Shown: positions 48,045-61,017 of the stretch, in pieces | Layout of the letters: every line of letters starts with the position of its first letter | Position numbering within the stretch: the stretch's first letter is position 1 | DNA from: Molanna angustata | Taxonomy: Eukaryota; Arthropoda; Insecta; Trichoptera; Molannidae | Length of the DNA stretch: 64,000 nt | Assembly (NCBI GenBank): GCA_963576475.1 | Contig: OY754977.1 | Span: 27,725,796-27,789,795, forward strand | Reading direction: 5' to 3' | Translations under genes and position numbers: made by a program | Notes under the pieces: model-generated | What the model was told of the DNA's origin: nothing | What the model saw: only the letters and a program-made list of their open reading frames with translations | Database searches by the model: none

Positions 48045-48440
48045 ATGAAATAGTTATAAACATAATTTATTTTTTTGTATAAAAATGTTACTTCACTGAG
48101 CATCCGACGATCTTTCAATGGCCCGATTTTATAATAAATGTGAGGCATCGGCTTAGAATAGTGCTTCCACTCTTTTCTATTATTGTTTTCGAGTGTCCCG
48201 TAAGAGCCGGGTAACCGAAAATATAACAGGCAACAATTATAACATCTCACATAGTTCAGCAATGAGGTTCACCACCCATTCTGAATATAGTGCCTTTTGA
48301 GGTGAGACGAGACTGGTGTGTGGGTATACACAGATATGTTGTGCTCCCTTTTATAAGGCAATGCACACCCGCACACCTTTCGCTGGTTACCCCACATTGT
48401 GGGATATGCCGTGATGGTATGAATGAATGAATGAATAAAA
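48045..48440 (-). pseudogene. Dispersed repeat F with CR1-like coding scrap
   Basis: The minus frame gives RLPGSYGTLENNNRKEWKHY and then YKIGPLKDRRMLSEVTFLYK. The second part matches the post-RT motif seen elsewhere here (KSLEDRRIVIDLVYLYK), so a CR1/Jockey-like C-terminus is likely. The other end is (GAAT)n (48418-48437). Copy 1 at 3055-3360 shares everything up to HYSKP. Confidence 0.55.
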
Positions 48441-49229
48441 TGTTTCAATTGTTTGTCAAAAAGTGATTTAAAGTGTTTTTTTGTGTTCGAGATAAGAGCA
48501 TATTCCTATATGAAAAGTGAGTCATAGGAATTGAATTTTTCTTAGATGAAATGTATATATTTAAATACTCGAAAAATGACTATACTAAAAAAAATGCAAC
48601 ATCATTATTAGTCTTCGAATATGACAAATTAGTATAAGTAGTTTGTTTAATTTATATTTATTTATTTAAAATAGAATATTACAAGGTATAATAAAGAACT
48701 TCTTCTATTTCGAAACAATTACCTGTCTATTTCGAAGCAATTACCTGTAAAGTTATATATTTTTGTAAATTTGTTGATTACATTAATCTCAAAAAAGCAT
48801 AGTTATTTATAAAAACATTAACATAACGTTGTCAAAATTTTACGTAATTAAAAAAATGCTCAAGCTTTAAATAATACTTTATTTATAAATTGGTTTATTA
48901 CATGGTTGCTATTTACTTTTTTTAATATTTAACAAAGTAATAAAAAATATGAAATTATTGTAATATGAAATTTTACGTGGATGAGAAAATTATTTATCAT
49001 TTCTGTTTGAAAATATATTCACAACATACGTAAAGAAATTCCTTCGGAAAATCAACGAATTGAAAGAAAATCCATTTGGCAATACGCTTGCCACTTGCAC
49101 AGGGCGCAAGGAAATATTAATGATTATTTATAAAATCGGTTATTTTTTTATTTGCATATACGCAAACATTGGATTTTTTCTCTGTCGGGAGTCAAATGAT
49201 ATTTTAATTAACAAAATTTTTTAACATCT
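48441..49229. other. AT-rich intergenic, no gene seen
   Basis: No supported features. Confidence 0.4.
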
Positions 49230-49490
49230 CAATAGAGACGAAGTTGGGGTATTATCGAAGAACCAGGAACTCAAGGCAAATATTTTCAGGTGAATAGATA
49301 CACATTATACAAATATATAGAACATTAAAAAAATTACATTTTTAAGGGAAATCAATAAGAAGGAATAATTGGTGAAAGTTGCGCGAGCGCATAAAGTGAT
49401 CACGAAGACCAGCTGATGACAGGTCGTAAACCCTGCAGGTGCCTTGGGTTCTTGGTTCTTCTATAATATCTCAACTTCGTCTCAATATTA
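49230..49490. mobile_element. FB-D, copy with altered centre
   Basis: The left arm tctcaatagagacgaagttg..aaggc and a longer right arm (gcgcataaagtgatcacg, gacaggtcgtaaaccctgca, aacttcgtctcaata) are inverted. About 110 bp between them is unrelated to the palindrome at 10031. Confidence 0.75.
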
Positions 49491-49786
49491 AGACTATTAA
49501 TCATTTTTATTTGTTAAAATAATTTACAATTAAGTATTATAAATATTGAGTAAGTGTCAAAAATGCGATGTAATGACAAGTGAATAAAAAAAATGAGGGT
49601 TTGCTTTTCACAGCTATCTTTAAGTAAAAAAAAAATCATAAAAATACTCCTTTTTTATACAATAAGTATATAGAATTATTGTTTACTTTGTATGACATAT
49701 AAAATTGTTCAATTTTATGAAATGTCAAATGACAAATGACAGTTTTAACAGGCATTGTCATCGGGAATTTAATAATTTATTTTTTT
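49491..49786. other. AT-rich intergenic
   Basis: Nothing supported. Confidence 0.4.
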
Positions 49787-49962
49787 AAATTTACTTCATA
49801 TATCAACTTACTATGGAGTGAAAATTTACTTCATATATCAACTTACTATGGAGTGAAAATTTACTTCATATATCAACTTACTATGGAGTGAAAATTTACT
49901 TCATATATCAACTTACTATGGAGTGAAAATTTACTTCATATATCAACTTACTATGGAGTGAA
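49787..49962. repeat. 35-bp minisatellite (5 units)
   Basis: The unit aatttacttcatatatcaac + ttactatggagtgaa repeats every 35 bp five times without visible differences. Confidence 0.95.
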
Positions 49963-50689
49963 AAAAAAATGCTCACGAAAGAATTAGATAGAACGTGATA
50001 TTGGAATTGGAATTGAAATCTTTATACCTATATATTTATGTTTACTAATACATTTTATGAATTTTAAATTGAAGATGATTTTGAACAATTACTTATGATA
50101 TACCGGAAAAAAACACTGCACACTTTGAAAAAAAAATCACTCAATCATTTATCCCAAAGCTCACTGAATTTGGATAATCATGATTAGGGCAACAGGGGGT
50201 TAATAAGATCTCGCGGCGGTTGTCAGATTGTTGTTAGTTATTGTGAATCGTATCGCCCTTACCAATCTCATCTTGATAGATCCTTTAAAAAATTGATACG
50301 CGTAAAACTACAACAGATTAAACTACTTATCAGGTGTGTGGCCTGATTGTGACTGATATAGTAAGAAGATTTTTCACGTATATATATACCTCTCACCATC
50401 CTTGCACTCCTATTACGTTGACCAACGAGATCATCCGTGGCCCATCCTATTAGAGCGGTGCTATGGTCCATACACTACACCGTAAGATGCGTCAGGGTAG
50501 ATCAACATGTACCTATAGCTTCTAGACTACTCGTAAATTAATATTTTATATCGATTAATAAAATTATATGCTATCAAGATGTCAATAATATCTTATAAAT
50601 AACCGTAGTCTATAAAACGCTACGATTATCGTATTCATTGCCATTTAAAATTGTCATCATTATAGTACATAGGTAATATTATTCGATAA
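49963..50689. other. Intergenic, no gene seen
   Basis: An open frame at 50471-50268 (minus) has no recognised motif. Confidence 0.35.
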
Positions 50690-50835
50690 AATATTTGTCG
50701 AACACCGTTTGGTTTCGGCCAAGCGCCGGGTGTTCGATTCCCGACAGAAAAGAAATTTATTTAAATATGTTTCTCTCGTAAATCTGGCTTCTCTGGGATG
50801 GAAACACTGCTGAGTTGGAAGAAATTGCAATTTGG
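50690..50835 (+). mobile_element. SINE-3, copy 2
   Basis: B box gtgttcgattcccgac, then agaaaagaaatttatttaaa and cttctctgggatggaaacac, shared with 11480-11603. The A box is weak. Confidence 0.5.
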
Positions 50836-50929
50836 CGATGAACTTCATTATTATTAGTGAGGAACACTTTGGTTACAGTGAATTGTTTTTTACCGATACA
50901 AATTGATCAATGCATTTTTTTATTATTCA

Positions 50930-51151
50930 TTTTATTTTATATTACTTCTTGGGCAACTGACAGGTACTATGCCAAATATTAATTTATCACGCACCTAATA
51001 ACAATTTGCTACATTCTGGAGACTTAGGATATTAATCGTCTCACATATACAGACTGAAAATACAATTAAAAACTGTATCTCCGCCGGGAATCGAACCCGG
51101 GAACTTTGGATCCGCAGTAAGACACCTAACTAACTGAGCCACGAAGGCTTA
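50930..51151 (-). mobile_element. SINE-2, complete copy
   Basis: The minus strand has the head (gccttcgtggctcagttag, cccgggttcgattcccggc) and the full body ending ttgcccaagaagtaat with an A/T-rich tail. Confidence 0.88.
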
Positions 51152-52185
51152 CAAATCTCCCCATCATGGATTAATTGTTTAAACTCTTGATTTAATGATT
51201 TCTTATTAATAATCGAGTAATAATATCAGCATGTCTTGATAAATTTATTCTTTTCATAAAACATTACGGATAACACACTCTATTGATGGATGACACACTT
51301 TAGGACCTTACATATAATGAAATGAAAGGTTCTTTCTTTCTTTGCTATTGAATTATCTATGAATTAGAAACAGAAGATACTATTTTTTTACAAATAAATA
51401 TGTCTTTGAAACAAGCAAGATATAAATAGATTTTGAATTAATTTCTAGTATTAATTTTTTTCCCTCAAATGAGTTCTTGCTATTGATATTTTTCATTTTT
51501 TTAAATTTTCAAGTGTTTTGCATCGTGCTCAATCGTGCTACGATATTAGAATATTTTAAGTAAACAAATTTATTTTTTGATGCCTGTACTACTTGTACTA
51601 CCTATCTATGTATGTTATAATAAAAAATATATTTTTTTTAATTTACATATTATTTTTATATAAAATTTGAAATCCCTTAAGTTTGATTCAAAGTAAGTTA
51701 AGTTTGAACTACCTTTTCATAATGTACGCATTTCATTGCTTTATATATCGCAGTTGTCTCATTTCCACTAACGTAATCCAGTATTTTTCTGTCTCAAATA
51801 ATAATCTATGCATTATAATTATTACAAAAATACGTACAGAAATATATAAAGCCACACTTAGGGAAAATCAATTGAAGAAGTATTGTTATGAGTTCAATTA
51901 TTGTGAATTCAACACAGAATTGCTTAGTTATTTAAAATATATACTATCCAATAATTTTAATATGACAATTATATTCACGAAGATCTGTTATACTTTGGAA
52001 TTAGGAACTGAAGAATAACAATGCAGTATCGAAACCGGTTGAGGAATTTTCTTAAACCATATGTTTACAAGTCTTAATTTACTTGATTCTTAATTATTAT
52101 GGATGTTTATGGGATAATATTATTTATTTAATTTCAACAAAGAAAAAGAAGAAGATTTAAAGAGATATACAGAACAAAATTTCTA
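51152..52185. other. AT-rich intergenic, no gene supported
   Basis: A 111-codon open frame at 51683-52018 has biased I/Y/N/K composition and no motif, so it is not called. Confidence 0.4.
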
Positions 52186-52300
52186 ATGGGTGGTTGCAGA
52201 GCGATACGACCCATTTCGTTCACCTACAGTACAGGCATTTATGTTTGATTAAGGGAATGTGTGAGGATGAATACGTTCCTACATGTTGCATGGAAAATAA
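52186..52300 (+). mobile_element. SINE-1 with internal deletion
   Basis: atgggtggttgcagagcg is joined directly to acgacccatttcgttcacct, so the anticodon arm and B box are missing. The body continues to about 52300 (aagggaatgtgtgaggatga). Confidence 0.7.
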
Positions 52301-53939
52301 AATGGAAGATTGATAAACATAATATGAAAATCAATATAGTATTCATTTTTAAAGTATGAATACATTCTTGTGCCAGGAAATGTTTATCATTGCGCATTTA
52401 GTTAAGCAAATGCTTGTGCTATTTGACAAAATAAATAAATATCTTCTTAATAAATACTTTAAAAATATGCTTGTTATTTAGTTTTTACTAAAACAAGTTT
52501 TGTTTTTTTTTAAATAAGTCTAAATTAAAATTGGGTCGGACACGAATGTTAAATTTAAGTAATAGACATAATATACCTTTATCTCATTTAAATTGATTGA
52601 AATTAATAATGTGAAGTAACTTAATTAAAGTCTTACAATTACAAATAAATAGTTATAAATAACGATTACTTGTAAAAATAAAACCATGTTGGCTACACCT
52701 ACATCATACATGAGTTTATTTCCTTTACAAGTACAACGAAATCTAATAAACATTAGGTCATTGGATTACATCACATCGATGTCTACTATGGTAATAAGGT
52801 AATAAAATGACAAAAACAAAAAGAAAATAAAAATGCCAAAAAAAAACGATTAAATATATTATTAAGAACAGTTGACAGCAAAGAAAACAAAAGTGATAAG
52901 GAAAAGAAGAGGGGAATAAAAAATCAGGTATTGTCAGATGTTTGCTTTAGCCTGTTTTTGAATATATTTTGTGAGATAGACGACGTTATATAAGAACTGA
53001 GACTGCTAAATAAATAATAAACACTTCAAAAAAAAAAAAATTCCTTGCACCCTGCGCTAGTGGCGAGTTTATTGCCATATGGAAATTTCTTACAACTAAC
53101 CAGTGTTTCCATAATCTTGTTGAATGTAGGTACTTCAAAAAAGGGATGAATACTAAGTAAGTACGATGGACTGGAATAGATAGTAAAGTACATGCAGCAG
53201 ATCAGCACTCTAAATAGGGTGAATTGCTATATGAAGCCTAAAAAAAGTGAATGTCCGTGACTTGATAGATGAGTGAATTTATCTTTGAGATTATATTTCC
53301 CTAATTTTGTATTAAGATTTTTCGCGGTAATTTAAGGAAGAGTCATTTTCAGTGAGATATTATCAAAAAAATAAGGAAAAAAATATTTTGATGATACTTT
53401 TGTGAGTGAAATACGATTTCATTATTTGATAAAGGCACGTTTGTCTTATTTGACATGTTTCTGTGTATCTGTCATTACAATAATTATGCCAAATGTGACG
53501 TATAAACAATATTTTGATATTATTTATCTTTTCGAGTTTCTTTTATGACCAACCTTATGTTTTTTTTTCTTATATAAAAACTCATATACCAGAGTCAGTG
53601 TGCGGCATTTGCAGTATAAACACAGGTATATTTCTTCCAATATTCAGAAGCTTGTAGATACATCATTCACGAGGTGCTAATTGATTTCTGTGAAGAGAAG
53701 ATTTATAGTTTATTAATAGCATTTAGTTACCAAGATTAATGTATTGAAATACTCATATACTAGATGTCTCTACAAAATATATTTACATTAATTTGCATTT
53801 TTAATAATTATCATTTTAGCTGTTACATATAAATAAGAAAAATCATTATGCTTTTACAATCTTTTGTAGATCTTGGGTTAGAATATACATTCCAGTAACA
53901 ACAAAACCACGCACAAATTACAAATTCTATCACATAATC
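52301..53939. other. AT-rich intergenic, no gene seen
   Basis: A small, weak SINE-1 tail-like piece (52385-52425, minus) and poly-A tracts only. Confidence 0.35.
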
Positions 53940-54647
53940 ATCAATGTTTGCATAGTAACTCTCAGAACAATTGTAACTGCTCATCATTGATAGAAGTCAC
54001 ATCATATAGGTATTTAGGACTTATCATTGACAAAAACTTAAACTAGGTACAAAGAACACGTAGATTATGTTTGCAGTAAACTAAGAACTATGACAGGAAT
54101 TTTCAACATAATAAGATCTAGATTAACTTTCTGCTCGGCCAGATTGCTGTATATTATGGCCCTTTGTGATTCAGTAATATCATATGGAATATCGTCATAT
54201 GGATTGGCATATAAATCTACTCTAAATAAGATTGAAAAGATACAAAGAAGACTCATAAAAATTAAAATTACTAAAAAAATTCCAAAAAGATTAAAATGGA
54301 AAAATATATGCCTTTTCGACCGATCTAAATTATTGTCTTTTCAGAGGAGAGTGAAGTATAGCATTCTGGTTGAGCATTTTTTGAGATCTAAAGACAGACT
54401 ATTAATAGTACACGGTAGACACGGTAGATCAGTGACTAACAAACTTTTATGCACTAACAAATTCCACAATGACTATGGACGTAGGACCGACGATGTGTTG
54501 CTGCCCAAGTTCTGGAACCCCATGCCTGCCAGTTTGAAGCAGTGCAATTCCATCGAGGAATTCAAAAAGGCAACCAAAGGATGTATTACACAAAAATCCT
54601 TGATGGTTGATCTAAGTGGTGGGCGCGGGTTGTTCCGGACTCTGTAG
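53940..54647 (+). pseudogene. Non-LTR ORF2 C-terminal portion
   Basis: The last ~185 residues are open: LRTMTGIFNIIRSRLTFCSA, MALCDSVISYGISSYGLAYK, LNKIEKIQRRLIKIK, then a long basic region to KFWNPMPASLKQCNSIEEFK and the stop at 54647. Upstream, IEVTSYRYLGLIIDKNL is in another frame with a stop, so there is a frameshift near 54040. YRYLGL.ID and KIQRRLIK are typical of the post-RT part of non-LTR elements. No RT core remains. Confidence 0.75.
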
Positions 54648-55639
54648 GGCGGAAAATTTAGTATATTATTGTTATTAAGATCACAGCCAAAAATCCCCTT
54701 AAAGGATTAGGCGAAATAACATAAATATTGTAATTATATTTTTATAAATATATAAAAAAAAAGATCTTTGCAAGAACCTTTCTTCATCATTGCTGTCATT
54801 TTTTTAATTCTTCTGTCAAATATAAGACATATTATATTATGTTCGGATGTTATCGTTTTTATTCATTCTTACACCTGCCGATTTTTCGATTTTTAGGATT
54901 GTTGTCAAAAAATCCTTTTACCGGTCACCGATCTTCCACGCAAAGAACACATCTTAGAATTTTAATGAATTTAATGACAAACGTGTCACATTATAAATTT
55001 TAGACGTTATTATTTGAATAACTTAGCCTCATTATGCTGTCATTACTGCTCCAAAAGTTCTATACAAGTTATTTGAGCGTTTTCGTGTTTTCACTGGTAT
55101 AATCAGACTTTGTCTTTATATTGATATGCTTCTTGATTTCATAATTTAATTATTAATTATGCCATATTTTTATGATGATACCAATCTAAATAATTGCGTT
55201 TTGATTTATTGTCAAGAACAAACAACTTGAAGTTTTCGACTATCACCCAATTATAAAACAATGGTCATTGTTTCTAAATTAAGTAAACAGGAGAATGAAG
55301 TGAATATATTATATCTCAATAGAGTAAAAGCAGAATACCTATTTTTTTTCATTGGAAAATTACGAAGCAATGTTTATTTAGACGTAAATAGACAGAACTA
55401 ACACTCATTTATTTGTTTGCAAACATTTTCTTCCATGAAATGTTATTGATCTCAGTTTTTTTTTTCAAACTTTTGTTTAGTTTTCCCTATTTTACCTGAG
55501 CGTTCTTTCAGTATTTGAATGAAGAGACGACCCGTGTTCTGAGAGGAAGTGCAATTGATTTCGTAGATAAACGTTCGTTCGTTGATTTCGTAGGTTAGTA
55601 TGTATATTTTATTGAATATAAAAAAAAAATATTTTATTA
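54648..55639. other. AT-rich intergenic, no gene seen
   Basis: The first ~120 bp is probably 3'UTR of the preceding relic (ends in poly-A near 54755). The rest is featureless. Confidence 0.4.
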
Positions 55640-55848
55640 GTTATGTAACTTCTCGGGCAACTGACGTAATATGTCAAATATCAATTTTGCACAAACCAAA
55701 TAACAACTTAGCATATTCTGGAGACGGTTATTTTGGAGGATATCATACCACAGAACTACATAAGAAACTCGATTAAAACTCTGTTTCCACCGGGAATTGA
55801 ACCCGGGACCTTTCGAACAGGACTACTCAAGAGTCCGATATGTAACCT
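55640..55848 (-). mobile_element. SINE-2, diverged copy
   Basis: The body (acttctcgggcaactgacg, catattctggagac) and T arm (cccgggttcaattcccggt on minus) are preserved. The D-arm region is altered. Confidence 0.8.
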
Positions 55849-55901
55849 TGTATTTTGAAGAGTTTGTACATGAAAAACAAATAAAGATTCCTACTCAGTA
55901 T

Positions 55902-57433
55902 TCTAACTGTCGATTTGTTCAAGAGTATTTATTTCTCTTAACATATTGACAAAGTATCAAGCCAAGATACGCGAGATTTGTATGCAGGGTCTATATTTTT
56001 CATGGTTTTTTCAACTTTGAAGTCAAAAAACACCAACTTAGAGGCTTCGCAGCATATGTTCCGCACATGGATTTACTCAGAATTTGGAGTAGAACATTAA
56101 ATTTGTCTGTGTCCCCACCCTCCCTTAAAACTTTTGATCCGCTCAATGCACAGAGCCAAAAATTTCAGAATATATAGAAACTTATAAGCCTTCAGAATTT
56201 TGAATTTTCGTTTGAATCTGCGGTTATCAACTTTTGAATTTTTCCTTTATTTTTCCAAATATATCAAAAACCAACTTGAACGCTGAAAATTTATATAAAT
56301 ATAGACAAATACAAAATCTCAATAATTTTTTTTTAATAAATTCTTAAATATTTTTTATTAACAAAAACATTTTTTATGATAATTTTATATGTTTAACCGC
56401 CTATATTTCCAAAGTTTTTTATAAATATCGAAAAAACTGAAACAACCCAACTAGATAATTTAATTTTCTATAAAAAATATGAACATTGCAGTAGTACATC
56501 TCAAACTTTTTTTAACAATTTTTATATTGTGTTTTATGACGACATCGTTTCATACCATTTATAAGGCAGTATACACTACACAATATCTAATGGGACTCAA
56601 TAATTGGATACCTACTTAATCTCCCAACATACATACATACAACCCATCTAGCTGTTTTTATATCCTGGGTAGGAAGAAAGGACCTCTCCATTTTATTCTA
56701 TCTTGACATACATACCTACTTGTTTTGTATAGAAAACAAAATATCTAAAAATATTCAATAACTTGGATTTAAGGGTTTATAGTTTGCTGCGTATTCTTTA
56801 ACAATACTCTCCAGACAATTCAAAAATCAATTATTAAAATCATTCTTAAAAAACCGTTCGACTATCCGGCTAATCAATTATTCCAAGAATTCTCTGTCCC
56901 TAATTTATTCGCTCTTTATAGAAGAGCCTCAATTTGTTAATTTTCAAGGATTATTTAGTGTCCAAATTGTATCCTATCTCCAACATTAGCCGTCATCCAA
57001 GAAGGATGGGTGATATAAAACTACCTTTATTAAGGACAACTACGGCCCAACTACATACACTACACTTACCAAGGTGTAAAATGGTATAATGAGCTGAATG
57101 GGAGATATAAGTTCAATAATTCATCTAGTTTTTCAAATTTCAGACAGACAATAAAATCTCTCATACCTAATATTGTTATTGCGATTTAGGTATATATAAA
57201 TATTTATAGATTTGGATTTTTTATGTTATAAGTTAGGTATATATAAATATTTATATATTTGGTAGAATCCCCCCCCAAAACCCGAGTGTAAACTCTTATT
57301 GGGGGGTAATGTTAATAAATATAAAGTAACTGTATTATATATTGTAACTACTGTATTATGTATCACTTTTTTCTTTATCTAATAAATAAATAAATAAATA
57401 ATATCGACAGTTGAACCTCATGTGCAACCAGTA
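55902..57433 (-). mobile_element. TIR-A copy 5, split by CR1-like insertion
   Basis: Starts with the inverted right end (tctaactgtcgatttgttca, hairpin, gaggcttcgcagcatatgtt) and runs to gcgtattctttaac near 56800. The missing left end resumes after the nested element as atcgacagttgaacctcatg..gcaaccagt (57403-57433). Confidence 0.7.
56800..57402 (+). pseudogene. CR1-like 3' end nested in TIR-A
   Basis: Degraded frame with LQTIQKSIIKIILKKPFDYP, NQLFQEFSVPNLFALYRRAS, YQGVKWYNELNGRYKFNNSS and FSNFRQTIKSLIPNI, the post-RT domain of a CR1/Jockey-like ORF2. Several stops are present. The 3'UTR contains a C9 run (57269) and ends in a (TAAA)n tail (57380-57402). Confidence 0.7.
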
Positions 57434-57536
57434 TTTAGCAATTACCTTGTTTTTTACATTACAAAACTGTTTAATATCAAAGTAAAATTTGACCTGTATA
57501 ACGTTTGTTTTGCTTCTCAAATAATATAACATCATT

Positions 57537-57537
<1 letters not shown>

Positions 57538-57608
<71 letters not shown>

Positions 57609-57780
57609 AAAAATGAATATGTCCTTGTTAGACAAGTACATATACATCTTCCTACGTTCCCTAAAATAAGCAAATAAATGCTTGTGCTATAGGTGAACGA
57701 AATCGGTCGAGGCAGGATTCGAACTCGCGACCACTGGATTACTAACCCAGCGCCCTAGCCGCTCTGCCATCGACCCATCT
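57538..57780 (-). mobile_element. SINE-1 with exceptionally long A tail
   Basis: The minus strand has a complete head (gatgggtcgatggcagagcg; B box gagttcgaatcctgcc) and body. The tail is a run of about 65 A (plus-strand T, 57538-57604). Flanking atttattt on both sides could be the target duplication. The target is the TTTATTTATT end of repeat I. Confidence 0.88.
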
Positions 57781-58145
57781 ATTTATTTATTTACACAATA
57801 TACGGCATAAGCTTTTTACTTTTACAATACTAAAAATTATTAGTTACAAACAAATATAAAAATATAGAAACAGATAAAAATATAGACACAGATAAAAATA
57901 AAGAAACTTAAAAATGTAGCTTACAATTTTCATAAAAAGAAAACAATAAAGATTATTATTACGAGTGCTGGACGTCCATTAGGGATGCATACAACATTAC
58001 AAAATTACATGAACTCATATCCAATCACACACGTAAGTTACAGAAGTAAGAGTTACACAAATAAAAGAAAATTAGGTAACAAAATGTGCATCATTATCTA
58101 GGAAATCATAAAGTAAATAACAATACTTATCATAAAGTTGAATTT
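57781..58145 (-). mobile_element. Repeat I, copy 2
   Basis: ATTTATTTATTT, cttacaattttcataaaaag, cgagtgctggacgtccatta and caatcacacacgtaagttac match 30358-30720. Probably the 3' end of a minus-strand retroelement. Confidence 0.5.
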
Positions 58146-58449
58146 TGAAGTATGCTCGCGGTTCCATATAGGTAATAACAATTTTCTCAAGATTATTTCT
58201 TAAGTGCCAACCTCCTCCTTACCTTCAGATGTCTCCACCCACAATAACGTATAATACATGCACTCTGTATAAGTTTATTTTGCCTTGTCTATTAAAATGT
58301 TCAAGTCATCCATTTTTACTCAAATTAATATTATATTCAAAATGCAAATGACGCGTTTGGAATTTTTGATGTCCTGTAAATTGAAATGAAATATTTCGCA
58401 ATATGTTAATTTATTTATTAGCATACACGCCCGGAATAAGACATAAGAT

Positions 58450-59402
58450 AATCCAATTGTCGATTTGTCCAAGAGAATTTATTTCACTTAACATATCGAC
58501 AAAGTATCAAGCCATGATTCGTGAGGCCAGGTCTATATTTATCATGTTTTTTTTTCAACATTGAAGTCAAAAAACACCAACTTAGAGGCTTCGCAGCATG
58601 TATGTTCAGCACTATGGATTTACTCAGAATTAGGAGTAGAACATTTGTGTGTGTGTCCCACCCCTAAAACTTTTGATCTCAACTCAATGCACAGAGCAAA
58701 AATTCGCAGCATATGTGTTCGGTGTAGAAAATTTAGTGTGTCTGTGTGTGTTTGTGTCCCCCCCTTATAACTTTTGATCCGCTCAATGCACAGAGCCTAA
58801 AATTTTAGAATATATAGAAAGTTATAGGCCTACAAAAGTTTTAGAACTTTTAAAGTTCTAGAATTTTGAATTTTTGTTTCAGTCAGGGGTTATCAACTTT
58901 TGAATTTTTGCTTAATTTTTCCATATATCCCAAAAACCATATGAGTTTCTCTAACATAATTTAATGAGAATAACTTAATATATCGATTAAAGCTGAAACA
59001 CCTCAACTAGATAATTTAATTTTCGATAAAAATATTTATTTTATAGTAGTACAATTCAAATTTATTTAACAATTTTTATAAAAAATTGAATTAAGAGTCG
59101 ACACCGTCTCATTCAATTTGTAAGGCAGTATACACTACACAATATCTCACTCAATAGTTTGATACCTAATTAAAATCCAAATATACATATATACATACAA
59201 TCATGCTGTTTTCATATTCTGGGTGGGAAAAACAGACTGACTTCCATACTATCCTATCCTGACATACATACCTACATGTTTTATATAGAAAACAAAATAT
59301 CTTAAAATATTTATTGATTTGTGTTTAAGTTTTGTACGTTTTATTCAATAATGCATACTATCGCCATCGACAGTTGGATCTCATGTGTTACATGCAACTA
59401 GT
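58450..59402 (-). mobile_element. TIR-A copy 6, both ends present
   Basis: Starts atccaattgtcgatttgtcc and ends tatcgccatcgacagttgga + tctcatgtgttacatgcaac + tagt. Carries an internal duplication of the gcagcatatgtt..agtgtgtctgtgtg block (58590-58760). Confidence 0.75.
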
Positions 59403-59999
59403 ATTAGGTAAATGTAAAGATATTTATTTATTGATAAACATGTGCAAAATATGTTGAATTACAATCGGTACCTATCTAAAATTATTACACTTACTAATGA
59501 AGCGCACTCAGTATCCTGATCAGTGAAAGCAACATTTTTCTATGAATGTAGTCCATCTTGTTTGATAATAAGTATTATTTTATTCATACTAATCAGCAGT
59601 GAGATAGTTGATTTCAGTCGTAATAATATTTCAAACAATTTGTTTTTAACATTACGAGATTTTATGACATGAATATTCCATGATAAGTTAATATTTGCAT
59701 CAACATGATATGAAAAATGATATCAATTTATTTTTAATGTCAAAAGTTCTGTCTACAAATACACAAATACTACATTTTTAAAACGAATTAATTTACTATT
59801 ATAATTTAAATAAAATATAAATATATCATTGAATAAAATGAATAAACGCATTAGATGTTATTTGTATTTATAAAGATCAACAAATAAATTATTCCGATTT
59901 GATTGATCATCTGATAAATACATCTTTATAATATATTCATAAATTTTTGAATACGTGTTATTATAAACACAGTACCTATTGGTCGATCACTGAGTGCTT
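59403..59999. other. AT-rich intergenic, no gene seen
   Basis: Nothing supported. Confidence 0.4.
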
Positions 60000-60235
60000 T
60001 GTATTTTAGACTATGAATAGTTATCGGAAAACAACTTAAGACAGTCACATGCGCGCGCAGAGTGTAAATTTGTGTCTTTTACCTTGGTTGCAATATGCGC
60101 AATCCGCCCCCCTCCATGGCGAAAAGGCTCAAAAAGTTTGACAGAAACTATACATTATTTATTTTTACTGTAAGATCCGCGATTACAGACTTGCGTCATT
60201 TTATATAGTGACCCATTTAATAATTTTACTTATTT
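60000..60235 (+). repeat. Dispersed repeat E, copy 2
   Basis: gcgcgcagagtgtaaatttg, ttggttgcaatatgcgcaat, ccgccccc and cgaaaaggctcaaa correspond to 20345-20565. Confidence 0.5.
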
Positions 60236-60359
60236 TTTTTTTTTATTTTACCAAGGACAGCACACAGTACATGCATACAATTATTAAAATTAAATAAATA
60301 ATAATACAAAAATAACATGTACCTCTTACGTACTATACCTAATGTCAAAATAATACAAC

Positions 60360-60500
60360 AAAAAAGTGTGAATTAGTGTGGGTGCGCGCATGAGAGAAGA
60401 GTAATACATGTGTGTGTGAAAGAGATATCTAGAAAGAGTGTGAGTGTGTGGGTATGTATGTATGTGTGTGTGAGAGAGAGGGTGTGCATGTGTGTGTATA
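60360..60500. repeat. GT/GA-rich simple-sequence tract
   Basis: Mixed tgtgtg, gagaga and gtatgtat runs. The minus-strand frame across it (His/Thr-rich) is an artefact. Confidence 0.8.
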
Positions 60501-60647
60501 CATGATAGACGAACATATATTGACAGATTCATAATTTGAGAAGAAAAAGAAAATATATTGCTGAGGGTGGTTGGGAAAAATAAAATTAATCAGTACCTAA
60601 TCAGTACTTATACTGAACTTATACTTACAGATGGATTTATATTCACA

Positions 60648-60795
60648 GATGGGTGGTGGCAGAGCGGTTAGCGGGCTGGGTTAGAAATCCAGAAGTCGCG
60701 GGTTCAAATTCTGCCCCAACCGATTTCATTCACCTATAGCCCAAGCACTTTTGCTTATTTTAGGGAATGTATGAGGATATATATGTTTTAACAAA
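60648..60795 (+). mobile_element. SINE-1, complete copy
   Basis: gatgggtggtggcagagcgg, B box gggttcaaattctgcc, and body (cacctatagcccaagcac, tagggaatgtatgaggat). Confidence 0.8.
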
Positions 60796-61017
60796 TAGTG
60801 TTAATGCTGTTTTTTTTAATAAATAAAAGGATATCGTAGCAAGTAACAACGACTGGATAATATTAACCCCGAGTAGTGGTGGTTTTCATATAAAAGTCTT
60901 CAATGTGTTCAAAGTCTTCACACGAAACACGACTAAGTGCAACAAACCCGTGCGTATTTAGAGGCAGTACTTGTCTCTTCTTGAACACGGAAAAGTGAAT
61001 ACGCACCCTGGAATTAG

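Noticed and set aside
51683..52018. 111-codon open frame
   Set aside because: Composition is that of AT-rich random sequence, with no motif, splice context or repeat match.
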